In this document: positions 1 to 7,429 of the stretch, piece by piece
Layout: each line of letters starts with the position of its first letter
Numbering within the stretch: the stretch's first letter is position 1
Source of the DNA: Bacteroidota bacterium
Lineage (GTDB): Bacteria > Bacteroidota > Bacteroidia > Bacteroidales > Bacteroidaceae
NCBI GenBank assembly: GCA_023425865.1
Contig: JAFABV010000105.1
Span: 1-20,181, forward strand
Direction: 5' to 3'
DNA: 20,181 bases
Position numbers and translations under genes: made by a program
The notes under the pieces: model-generated
What the model was told of the DNA's origin: nothing
The model's database searches: none
What the model saw: the letters and a program-made list of their open reading frames with translations, nothing else

Positions 1-206
1 CCCGGCGCAACTTGAAGTGAGTAACGGCCATCAATATCGGTCACGGCATTGGCCGTGACACCCTTGGCCACCACAGACGCGCCGATAATGGGGTCGCCCG
101 CGGCATCTTTTACGGTACCACTAATACCAGAAGTTGTGATCTGAGCCATCAGCGTGGTGGTAAACACCAGCATGAGGGTCATCAGAAAGTACAGTCTTTT
201 CTGCAT
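1..206 (-). CDS. SusC-like TonB-dependent receptor, N-terminal fragment
   Basis: Reverse-strand translation from the ATG at 204-206 gives about 68 residues before the window edge. They start with a signal peptide (MQKRLYFLMTLMLVF, ending near LMAQ) and continue into a carboxypeptidase-regulatory-like beta-sandwich: ISGTVKDAAGDPIIGASVV, then a ...VTDIDGRYSL pattern. That order is the standard N-terminus of SusC/RagA outer-membrane TonB-dependent receptors of Bacteroidota, which import glycans or peptides together with a SusD-type lipoprotein. The plug and barrel lie outside the window, so the substrate cannot be inferred. It is separated from the GH35-GH31 operon by about 1 kb and a terminator, so it is probably a separate transcription unit even though it points the same way. 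The fold could in principle belong to another CarboxypepD_reg-like outer-membrane protein, but SusC is by far the likeliest. Confidence 0.85.
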   Translation of the reverse strand, partial: MQKRLYFLMTLMLVFTTTLMAQITTSGISGTVKDAAGDPIIGASVVAKGVTANAVTDIDGRYSLQVAP

Positions 207-584
207 AAGATTAATAAAATTTAAATAAAACATTTGGGGTTACCCCTCTTACTACCTGTTGAGTGTAAAATTACTTAAATTATTCCAATGCGATATGAAA
301 AGAGATATTAAAAATGTGTTACGTATGAAATATTTGTTACTTTACGTTGTCCACACCTCGATTTATGACTGTATACGGGATAGATTGAGAGACAAAGTTG
401 CAGAGTAACAGCCGGAAGATGAGGGCATGAGACGGCATGGCAAAATAACACAAGGATAAGCCCACGCACTTGTTTACCAACGCCATGCACCGTTGGCAAA
501 CACCCTTTTGCACAGATTCTACGGTCGAAAACATGCCTCGCCCCTACTTCCACGCTTTATGGTTCTACCCGAAACAACCTATCA

Positions 585-676
585 TTCTATATAGAACCAT
601 CCAATCGTTCTATATAAAACCATCCTATCGTTCTATATAAAACCATCCGGTAATTCTATATGGAACCATTCGGCCT
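585..676. repeat. Four-copy 23-bp direct repeat (iteron-like)
   Basis: The element TTCTATAT begins at 585, 608, 631 and 654, an exact 23-bp period. A typical unit is TTCTATATAAAACCATCC followed by about five bases such as TATCG. The first copy contains a perfect 12-bp palindrome, TTCTATATAGAA (585-596); the others vary to TTCTATATAAAA or TTCTATATGGAA. A diverged partial copy (ggttctaccc) may precede it at 561-570. The array is AT-rich compared with the flanks. Function is unknown: spaced protein-binding sites and a simple satellite are both possible. Confidence 0.85.
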
Positions 677-810
677 TCAATCGTGTAATACCCTACCATA
701 GTACCCCAAATAGCAAAGAACAGGGGCGTACAGGGCGTTCCCTTCAAGCGCGGGGTAGATCACGCGGGGACATGATTTGGGTATGACACCGCCTAAGGCA
801 GAACGTGGCA

Positions 811-1097
811 TATCAGAAGTTGAACTCTTACAGAGTTCGGATGTACCCCCCACAACAGCAAGGCAGGGTATTCGCTTCGCGCCAACCCTGCCCTATCAAA
901 AGTTGAACTCTTGCAGAGTTCGGATGTACCCCGTAAACAGCAAGACAGGGTAGTCGCCTTGCGCCAACCCTGCTCTATCAAAAGTTGAACTCTTACAGAG
1001 TTCGGATGTACCCCGCACAACAGCAAGGCAGGGTAGACGCTTCGCGCCAACCCTGCCCTATCGAAAGTTGAACTCTTACAGAGTTCGGATATACCCG
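811..1097. repeat. ~83-bp tandem repeat, 3.5 copies, two hairpins per unit
   Basis: Units start at 811, 894 and 976 (periods 83, 82, 83), with a truncated fourth at 1059-1097. Each unit begins TATCRAAAGTTGAACTC. The first hairpin in each unit is GAACTC-TTaCA-GAGTTC (822-838, 905-921, 987-1003, 1070-1086). The second, in the three full units, has an arm CAGGGT pairing with ACCCTG (862-892 in unit 1). Inside that stem a CGC/GCG mini-stem is kept in all three units while neighbouring loop bases vary. The period is not a multiple of three, which argues against coding. It resembles REP/BIME-type intergenic repeats, but I cannot assign it to a named family. Confidence 0.88.
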
Positions 1098-1165
1098 GCA
1101 TGCCCCGGCACGGTGCACAACCATTTAGTAACAGGGCGAACTGACAAGAGCTGCCACACCAAAAA

Positions 1166-1200
1166 GCCCCCCGAATGTCATGGTTGACGTTCGGGGGGCT
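1166..1200 (-). terminator. Rho-independent terminator after the GH31 gene
   Basis: A GC-rich inverted repeat, AGCCCCCCGAA...TTCGGGGGGCT, has a stem of about 15 bp (one wobble position) and a 5-6 nt loop. On the minus strand it is followed by a T tract (plus-strand AAAAA at 1161-1165). It lies about 50 bp beyond the GH31 stop codon and ends the GH35-GH31 operon. Confidence 0.9.
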
Positions 1201-1248
1201 AAGCGAGTAGATGGAGCGGCATGACCCAAAGAAGGGGCAGCCAAGTGG

Positions 1249-4200
1249 TTAGAAGTTCAGCACGTCAATCGACTTCGACACCAGCATACCCTTGGGCTGA
1301 CCGAAATTGACCTTGGTGCGGCGCAAGGCCTTGAAATGAACCACAAAGAGGTCGGCATTGCCCTGCAGAGTGGCCTGGTCGCCAATGTTGACGAAGGTGG
1401 GGTAAAGCACCTTCTCGCCGTTCTTGTGCAGACGGTCGTTGGTCATGTTCTGCATATCCTTGACGGCCAGCGGCTCTACCTTGACAAACTGCAGGTCGCG
1501 CTCGTTATAAGGCAGCACCACGTTGAGGGCGTTCACACCCTTCAGGTCGGTACCCTTGACCGTCACCGCCACATCATCGCCTGCCTCATAGACCGCCTTG
1601 TCGGTGGTGACACTCAGCTTGCCGCTGGGTTGCAGGTAGTCGGGCGACACACCACCATCGAGGAGTGTAGCCACCTCAGAGATGTCGGCAGCGTCGATGA
1701 GACCGTTGCCATTGACATCGCCCTTGCTGATATAGCCGTCGAAGTCGGAGTCGCCGCGGCGCAAGCCGGTATAGTTCATGTAAGAGGTGAGGTCGGCATT
1801 GTCGATCTTACCATCCTGGTTGACGTCGCCCGGTATCTGCACCTTGCTTCCGGAAACCTTGAAGACATAAATCTCGCGACCAGAGAGATACTTGCGCACC
1901 GCGTCGGTTACGGTCACACGGATGTAGCGAGCAGTGGGCTGACCCTCAAACTTGAAGTCCTTGGCAGCTTCAGTGGCAGCCCAGTCGAAGGGCACAGGGG
2001 CACTCCAGTCGCGGCCATCGGCACTCACGGCGACGCTACCCTTCAGGAAGGTACCGGCGCTGCCGCCCTCACGCGGTATGTACTGCAACTTGTCGAGCTG
2101 TGCAACAGCATGAAGGTCGATGACCAACTCGAACGGCTTGCCGCTCTTATCCATTGATGAGAACCAGATGTCGCCCTTGTCGGAGAAGTCGAAGAGGCGC
2201 GAGGTCTCGTGGTCTGCCGAACTCTCGGCATTGGCCTTGCCCGTCAGTCCGCGCAGTGCCCACTCCAAGGGGTTGGCGCGGGTGGCGGCACTAAGGTCTA
2301 CCCAAGGTGACACCCCACTCTTGTTGACCGCGCGTACCTTGAACCGGTAGTCGGTCTCGGGGGTAAGATCGGTGAAGAGCAGACAGGTGTCGCGCACGGT
2401 AGAATAGTTCATGCCATCATATTCCACCTCGTAGTAGTCGGCATTGGCTACCGGCTGCCAGCTGGGCTTGAGCGAGTAAGGGGTGATGTTGGCATCGGCC
2501 ACGCGCACAAGGCTGGGTGCCTGCAATGCCCCGGTCTTGGAGCGGAGGTTGTCGGTGAGGTCGAGGCGGCAGCCCTCTACGAGCACCGCCAGCTGATTGG
2601 CCGTGACATCGAGTTTCTGCACCTTGACGAGCACCTGCGGATTCTTGGTGACCATGGTACGGGCAGCGTCAGTGCCCGGCGTGGAGAAGCGGTTGAGCTG
2701 TGGCGCCTGGTCGTAGAACCACACATTGTCCGACTTCTCGAAGTCGGTCAGAGAGGTGGCCTCGCGCAGGGTGAGCTTCGTGCGCTTGGGCCCATAGCTG
2801 GCACGAACCTTCTTGGGGCGCTCGCTCACGTTGATGACCAGTCGGGTGGCCTTGTCTTTCACCATGCCGTCGAAAGAGCCCTTGGTGGCGTGGGTGGTGA
2901 CATCGAGCCGTCCCTTGGCATCGAGCGACTCCTCGATCAGCGTAGAGGCTGAGGCCCCACCCAGATAGGCGTCGGTAGTGCCGTCGTCGTCGTATTCGGT
3001 AAAGGAGTTGGTGCCGTAAGGATAGATTTCGTAGACGCGGGTGCCGCGGTCGATGTGCGAGGGGTTGTTATTGGCGTTGACCATCGGAATGATGGCTCCC
3101 GGCTTCACAAAGAGCGGCAGTTTCCAGAGCGGCGCGTCAAAGTTGTTGATGAGTCGTCCACCGTCGTACACCACGCCGCTGAAGTAGTCGATCCAGCTTC
3201 CTTCGGGCAGGTAGATGCCGTTGCGTATATCGTTGCCGACGCTGTCCATGCGCGTGGCCTGATAGATAGGGGCCACAAGAAAACTCGGGCCGTACATATA
3301 CTGATATTGCGTAGCAACACCATGCGTATAGTCGGACGGATAGTCGAGGAACATGGCTCGCATGAGGGGCTTGCCGTCAATGGCCTCGTGGGCTATGGAA
3401 TAGGTGTAAGGCAACAGCATCGACTTCAGCTTGAGGTAGTTGCGGTTGATGGATGTGGCCGGCTCGCCCAAGGCCTGCGGATACTTGGGGTTATACCCCC
3501 AGCCATCCATGTTGAGCTGCATGGGCGTGAAGGTCTTCCACTGGAAATCGCGGATGTTGACCTGCAGGTTCTTGCCACCGAAGATACCATCCATGTCAGA
3601 GGTGATGTTTCCCATGCCCGAGAGTCCCGAGCCGATATAGGTGGGGATGTGGAAACGAATGTACTCCCACTTGCCACCGGTCTGGTCGCCACTCCATACG
3701 CCTGCATAGCGCTGTGTGCCGGCCCATCCGTCGAGGGTGATGATGAAGGGGCGGGCGTTGTTGCCATAGTAGGGCATGATGTGTGCCACGTCGGCAATGC
3801 CGTTGAGACCGAAGGAGTAGCCATCGCCCACCCAGGCCACGTCGGTCTTGAGCACCCGCACACCGGCGTCGCGCACCTCTTTGACGATGTCGCGCTGCAG
3901 CAGGGCACTGATGCTGTCGATGGGATGCAGGTTTGACTGTGTCCAGAGCCCAATCTCCACACCGTGCTGACGGGCGTAGTCGCCAAAGCTCTTCAGGTTG
4001 GCGATGTTGCCGTCGAGGGTAGAGGTCTGGCCATAGCCGGCACCATAACCGTCGTTGGGCAGCACCCACCCCAACGGCATATCGGCCTTGAGGTAGCGGT
4101 CTACCACGGCACGGGCCGAAAACTGGTAGTTGTTGTTCTCGCCATTGAGGCTTTCCTTGATGCCGCCATTGTCTTTCTGACTCTCGGTATAATACTTGCC

Positions 4201-5079
4201 ATCTTCAAAGGCAATGCCATTCTTGGGTTGGTCGACCTCTTTCCAGAAGTCGCGGTTGTAGGCATTGAGGTGACCTTCGTAGAAGGCAAACTTCGGCAGC
4301 AGCACAGGACGGCCCGTGAGCTGGTAATAGTCGTTGAGCAGTTCTACCGGTGTGGCATCTACCATCACAAAGAGGTCGAAGTATGTGGCCTCGTGCGAGA
4401 GTTCCACCACGCCCTTGTTGGCAGCGCCAAAGTCGTAGGCACCGGGGGCGAAGGTGTAGGGCATGAGGGCGTAGCCACCCGTAGACCAATAATACGGGGC
4501 TGGCGAGGCCACGCCGCCATCGGTCCAGCTGTTGGTGTTGACGATTTCAATTTTCTTGCCCTTGTGCGAGAAGCGTCCATTCTGCACGCCGCCGCCGTAG
4601 AAATACTCATCGGGCTGTTCCTTGAAGGTGACGGTGTAGCGGCTGCGCTTGAAGTCGATGGGTGCGCTCTGCGTCAGTACGGTCTTGCCGCTCCGCAGGT
4701 CGGTGACACTGAGGAGGCCATTGTCACGGCTGATGTCTACACGCACGGCTGCCGTGGCCACGGTGAACCGCAGGTCGTTGCTGCCTATCTGGAGCTTGCC
4801 CACCGGCTTGCGGGGATGGTCAACCAGGATGCGGGCAGGCGGCGTGGCCTGTGGGTCGCGAATGATGCCCCCCTTATTGTCTTGGAACAGACGGAAGACC
4901 TGTTCGCCATAGAAGTCGACAGTCATCGACTGTCCGTTCTGATAAAGAATCTCAACGGTTGTAGGATTGAGCAACCGCACGTCTTTGACGGTGTGCTCTC
5001 CACCCGCCAAAACAGCTGCTGATACCTGTAGCACAGATACCAGCAGCATGGAAATAGCAATAAAATATCGTTTCATCAT
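1249..5079 (-). CDS. Multidomain GH31 glycosidase (putative alpha-N-acetylgalactosaminidase) with FN3, CBM32, dockerin and cohesin-like domains
   Basis: A 1276-residue secreted enzyme. A signal peptide (about 1-21, ending VSAA) precedes a GH31 N-terminal beta domain and a (beta/alpha)8 catalytic domain to about residue 660. The expected nucleophile is Asp413 in VLKTDVAWVG and the acid/base Asp465 in VWSGDQTGG. The block LPNDGYGAGYG (340-350) with GLWTQSNLHP (377-386) looks to me like the GH31 branch that includes alpha-N-acetylgalactosaminidases rather than alpha-glucosidases or xylosidases; this is from memory and unproven. Then come an FN3 domain (about 855-935), an F5/8-type CBM32-like domain (about 940-1075), a dockerin with two Ca-binding loops (GDVNQDGKID and GDVNGNGLID, 1084-1143) and a cohesin-like beta domain (about 1150-1276). 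The ATG overlaps the GH35 stop codon (ATGA), implying translational coupling. MMK or MK may be the actual start. No T9SS C-terminal sorting domain was evident. GH31 membership is secure; substrate is moderate. Confidence 0.9.
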   Translation of the reverse strand: MMKRYFIAISMLLVSVLQVSAAVLAGGEHTVKDVRLLNPTTVEILYQNGQSMTVDFYGEQVFRLFQDNKGGIIRDPQATPPARILVDHPRKPVGKLQIGSNDLRFTVATAAVRVDISRDNGLLSVTDLRSGKTVLTQSAPIDFKRSRYTVTFKEQPDEYFYGGGVQNGRFSHKGKKIEIVNTNSWTDGGVASPAPYYWSTGGYALMPYTFAPGAYDFGAANKGVVELSHEATYFDLFVMVDATPVELLNDYYQLTGRPVLLPKFAFYEGHLNAYNRDFWKEVDQPKNGIAFEDGKYYTESQKDNGGIKESLNGENNNYQFSARAVVDRYLKADMPLGWVLPNDGYGAGYGQTSTLDGNIANLKSFGDYARQHGVEIGLWTQSNLHPIDSISALLQRDIVKEVRDAGVRVLKTDVAWVGDGYSFGLNGIADVAHIMPYYGNNARPFIITLDGWAGTQRYAGVWSGDQTGGKWEYIRFHIPTYIGSGLSGMGNITSDMDGIFGGKNLQVNIRDFQWKTFTPMQLNMDGWGYNPKYPQALGEPATSINRNYLKLKSMLLPYTYSIAHEAIDGKPLMRAMFLDYPSDYTHGVATQYQYMYGPSFLVAPIYQATRMDSVGNDIRNGIYLPEGSWIDYFSGVVYDGGRLINNFDAPLWKLPLFVKPGAIIPMVNANNNPSHIDRGTRVYEIYPYGTNSFTEYDDDGTTDAYLGGASASTLIEESLDAKGRLDVTTHATKGSFDGMVKDKATRLVINVSERPKKVRASYGPKRTKLTLREATSLTDFEKSDNVWFYDQAPQLNRFSTPGTDAARTMVTKNPQVLVKVQKLDVTANQLAVLVEGCRLDLTDNLRSKTGALQAPSLVRVADANITPYSLKPSWQPVANADYYEVEYDGMNYSTVRDTCLLFTDLTPETDYRFKVRAVNKSGVSPWVDLSAATRANPLEWALRGLTGKANAESSADHETSRLFDFSDKGDIWFSSMDKSGKPFELVIDLHAVAQLDKLQYIPREGGSAGTFLKGSVAVSADGRDWSAPVPFDWAATEAAKDFKFEGQPTARYIRVTVTDAVRKYLSGREIYVFKVSGSKVQIPGDVNQDGKIDNADLTSYMNYTGLRRGDSDFDGYISKGDVNGNGLIDAADISEVATLLDGGVSPDYLQPSGKLSVTTDKAVYEAGDDVAVTVKGTDLKGVNALNVVLPYNERDLQFVKVEPLAVKDMQNMTNDRLHKNGEKVLYPTFVNIGDQATLQGNADLFVVHFKALRRTKVNFGQPKGMLVSKSIDVLNF

Positions 5080-6941
5080 TTTACGAGTTTATCGAGAATG
5101 GGAGCGGTGACTCCCACGAGTTCCGTCTTCTTGTCATCGTTCAACTGTTCGAAGACCACCACCTCGTTCTGTCCCTGCTTGAGGAAACAGCCCGGCAGGT
5201 AGAGTGTCTGCTGGGGTCCCACCTTCCAGTAACGGCCTAAGTTGATGCCGTTCACGAAGACAATGCCCTTGCCCCACTTTTCCATATCGAGGAAAGTGTC
5301 GCCCACCTTGTCGACATTGAAGGTGCCGCGGTAGAGCACCGGCATACCGGCCTTGTAGCCGGCGGTCAGCTTGTTCATGTCGGGCATGCGGTCCATGGGC
5401 AGGCCATACATCTGCCATCGGCCGGTAATCTCGTTACCGTCGATGGTGATGGGCTTGGTGATGCCTTTGGAGCTCTGCACGATGCGGGCACCGTAATTGA
5501 TGCGACCCATGTTCTCGACCAGAATGTCGAGCACGCCATTGAAGGGCACATTGACCTCGATGCTGTCGCGGTCGAACACCTTGTTGAGCTCGCCCACCTT
5601 CTCGCCGTTGACGTAGACTACGGCATAGTCGGCCAGACCGCTCACCTTCATCACGCCGCCGATGGGCTGGTTGAAGTGACGGCGGTAGAGCACGTAGCCA
5701 TGCCCCTGGTTCAGGTCTTCGAGGGTCAGCGGATTATCGTTCTCCACGGCCTTCATGCCCTCGACCATCGACATCACATCCACGGTCTTGTCGAGCTTGA
5801 TCTGCGGAATGGCAATGACCGGGATACGGGCCGGTACGGCCGGCACCTTGTAGCCCACGGTCTTGACCATCAGGTCGCGAATGGCATTGTATTTCTCGGT
5901 AGCCCATCCGGCCTCGCTGATCGGGGCGTCATAGTCGTAGCTGGTCATGTCGGGCTGTATGTTGGTGGCATTGCTGTAGTTGGCACCGGAGGTAAACCCG
6001 AAGTTGGTGCCGCCGTGTACCATGTAATAATTAAAACTCACACCATTGTCTAGGTATTTCTTAGTCTGCTTCACCACGCTCTCGGCCGAAACCCTGGGGA
6101 ACGGCTCGGCCCAATGGCTGAGCCATCCGGGATAAAACTCACCCACCATATAGGGCCCCACACCACCGTGATACTCGTTGACCACCTGTTTGAGTTTCTC
6201 TACGTTGTCCTCGCCATTGGCCGTGGGCAGGGCGCCCTCGATGGCACCGCCCTTAAAGAGCCAGCTGCCGTCGGAGGTGAACATCGGGACGTTGAAACCG
6301 GCATCGAGCAGCTGCTGGCGAATCTGGGCGGCATACTTCTTGTGTACCTCCAGGGGGATGTCCTTGCGCTGTGCCACATACGAGCCAAACTCGTTCTCGG
6401 CCTGTACCATCACCACCGGACCGCCTTTGGTGACCTGAAGGTCGCGCACCTGGTCGGCCAACTGGTTGATGTACACCCGACACGAGTCGAGGAAGGGCTT
6501 ATTGTCTGTGCGTATCACCAGTCCCTCGGTTTTGGGCAGCCACCATGGATAGCCGCCAAACTCCCATTCGGCACAGCAGTAGGGGCCGGGGCGGAGTATC
6601 ACCAGCAAGCCCTCCTGTCCCGCTGTCTTGATAAACTCGCGCAGGTTGCGATTGCCGGTCTGCCAGTCCCACTGTCCGGGGCTGGTCTCGTGATAGTTCC
6701 AGAAAACATAGGTAGTGATGGCATTGAGACCCATGGCCTTCATCATCTGCAGGCGATGACGCCAGTAAGGTGCCGGCACACGGGCGTAGTGCATCTCACC
6801 GGAGTGAATCTGCATAGGTTTACCATCATACAGGAAATTGCCATTTGAAATCGTAAAGGTGTGCTTGGTCTGCTTGGCCGCCATGAGGCTGCCACATGCC
6901 AGCAGGAGGCCGGCCAGAAGCAGAAGTTTCACTTTTCTCAT
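5076..6941 (-). CDS. GH35 beta-galactosidase, secreted
   Basis: A 621-residue glycoside hydrolase family 35 enzyme, a retaining exo-beta-galactosidase that removes terminal beta-linked galactose. An N-terminal hydrophobic signal (about 1-21) contains LLLAC, so it could be a lipoprotein anchored at Cys16 or be cut after SLMAA. The +2 region lacks the acidic residues of a surface-export signal, so its final location is unclear. The catalytic TIM barrel shows IHSGEMHYAR (45-54), GPYCCAEWEFGGYPWWL, acid/base Glu184 in VQAENEFGSY, nucleophile Glu268 in MVGEFYPGW, and MVHGGTNFGF. C-terminal beta-sandwich domains follow (about 400-621), including GTFNV...DTFLDMEKWGKG and GRYWKVGPQQTLYLP, a usual GH35 arrangement and length. 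It is first in the operon with the downstream GH31. In mucin-type glycans galactose often caps GalNAc, so sequential action is plausible. I saw no clear promoter box upstream. Confidence 0.95.
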   Translation of the reverse strand: MRKVKLLLLAGLLLACGSLMAAKQTKHTFTISNGNFLYDGKPMQIHSGEMHYARVPAPYWRHRLQMMKAMGLNAITTYVFWNYHETSPGQWDWQTGNRNLREFIKTAGQEGLLVILRPGPYCCAEWEFGGYPWWLPKTEGLVIRTDNKPFLDSCRVYINQLADQVRDLQVTKGGPVVMVQAENEFGSYVAQRKDIPLEVHKKYAAQIRQQLLDAGFNVPMFTSDGSWLFKGGAIEGALPTANGEDNVEKLKQVVNEYHGGVGPYMVGEFYPGWLSHWAEPFPRVSAESVVKQTKKYLDNGVSFNYYMVHGGTNFGFTSGANYSNATNIQPDMTSYDYDAPISEAGWATEKYNAIRDLMVKTVGYKVPAVPARIPVIAIPQIKLDKTVDVMSMVEGMKAVENDNPLTLEDLNQGHGYVLYRRHFNQPIGGVMKVSGLADYAVVYVNGEKVGELNKVFDRDSIEVNVPFNGVLDILVENMGRINYGARIVQSSKGITKPITIDGNEITGRWQMYGLPMDRMPDMNKLTAGYKAGMPVLYRGTFNVDKVGDTFLDMEKWGKGIVFVNGINLGRYWKVGPQQTLYLPGCFLKQGQNEVVVFEQLNDDKKTELVGVTAPILDKLVK

Positions 6942-7284
6942 TATTTAGTATAATATATAGGTTAGACTGATGAATGCTACCAGTACGTCATTTCGTGTCG
7001 TGGCCCATCGCCCTCAAGAGGCTATGGCTTGAATTGGCAAAGTTCTTAAAAAAAACGGACTATGGCGAGCATTTAGTTGTAAATAACGTGAAAATCCAAA
7101 ATAATTGGACTATACGACGCTCATTCTCTATACTTGGCATAACCTGTCGCATAGAAGAACCTTTGACGAGTATTAAGTGACTGCCTGGTTAGTAAAAGAA
7201 CATTTGCCCGAATATAGATGGAATGCAGAGTGATGGGAACACCCCAGCAAATCCTATATCACCGAGGCAATGGGGTGCGATAAA

Positions 7285-7310
7285 CAATAAGACAATAGTA
7301 ACACTTATTG
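7285..7310. promoter_or_regulatory. Inverted repeat, possible operator
   Basis: CAATAAG (7285-7291) and its exact complement CTTATTG (7304-7310) are separated by 12 bp. They lie about 85-110 bp upstream of the putative -7 box of the OmpP1/FadL gene. The spacing suits a dimeric regulator, but the AT-rich arms are short enough to arise by chance. Confidence 0.3.
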
Positions 7311-7394
7311 ATAATAGCCCGCAGAAACAGGGGCGATTACGTTAACTTATATTAAAGACGAATCTTATGTATCCGAATTTTAGAACACTTTAGT

Positions 7395-7402
7395 TACCTT
7401 TG
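7395..7402 (+). promoter_or_regulatory. Putative -7 promoter box of the OmpP1/FadL gene
   Basis: TACCTTTG matches the Bacteroidota sigma-ABfr -7 consensus TAnnTTTG and lies 27 bp before the ATG at 7430, giving a short leader of about 20 nt. I see no good TTTG -33 element at the usual 19-21 bp spacing, which lowers confidence. Confidence 0.5.
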
Positions 7403-7429
7403 CAGCCAATATTTTTCAATGTTATTAAG

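Larger units (their letters stand above)
207..1165. other. Long intergenic region without a credible gene
   Basis: About 960 bp between the SusC-like start and the GH31 terminator. The first ~100 bp is AT-rich leader of the receptor gene and includes a small GGGG-TTA-CCCC hairpin at 236-246. I found no convincing promoter box there. From about 560 onward the DNA is repetitive: a 23-bp array (585-676) and an 83-bp hairpin-bearing array (811-1097), listed separately. The open frames across 308-553 and 793-1101 have no family resemblance and no plausible start context, and the second is only a translation of the tandem repeat. No tRNA or recognised riboswitch was seen. Confidence 0.6.
6942..7429. 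other. Divergent intergenic region between GH35 and the OmpP1/FadL gene
   Basis: This 488-bp AT-rich gap separates two divergent genes and must hold both promoters. A Bacteroidota -7-like box lies near the OmpP1 gene and a 7-bp inverted repeat lies at 7285-7310 (both listed). On the GH35 side I found no TAnnTTTG match. A pair of loosely similar elements (GGACTAT followed by a CGCTC-like run) starts near 7057 and 7108. The 68-codon frame at 6974-7180 has no recognisable features and is not called. Confidence 0.5.

Noticed and set aside
308..553. An 81-codon minus-strand open frame
   Set aside because: No recognisable domain, no start context or promoter, and it lies in non-coding DNA next to repeats.
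585..1097. CRISPR array
   Set aside because: Both arrays are contiguous tandem repeats without unique spacers, and no cas gene is present.
793..1101. A 102-codon minus-strand open frame over the 83-bp repeats
   Set aside because: The protein is just the repeat translated in shifting frames (SELCKSSTFDRAGLARS and NSVRVQLLIEQGWRK alternate), the unit length is not a multiple of three, and there is no family resemblance.
1249..1632. T9SS C-terminal sorting domain on the GH31 protein, which would tie it to the nearby secretion genes
   Set aside because: The C-terminus looks like a complete cohesin-like domain and lacks the short basic sorting-domain pattern.
3964..5022. A 352-codon plus-strand open frame antisense to the GH31 gene, and a similar 293-codon one at 3055-3936
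   Set aside because: The minus-strand protein has clear GH31 catalytic motifs; the antisense translations look like codon-bias shadows with no family pattern.
6974..7180. A 68-codon plus-strand open frame between GH35 and the FadL-type gene
   Set aside because: No domain or signal and AT-rich intergenic composition; more likely promoter DNA.
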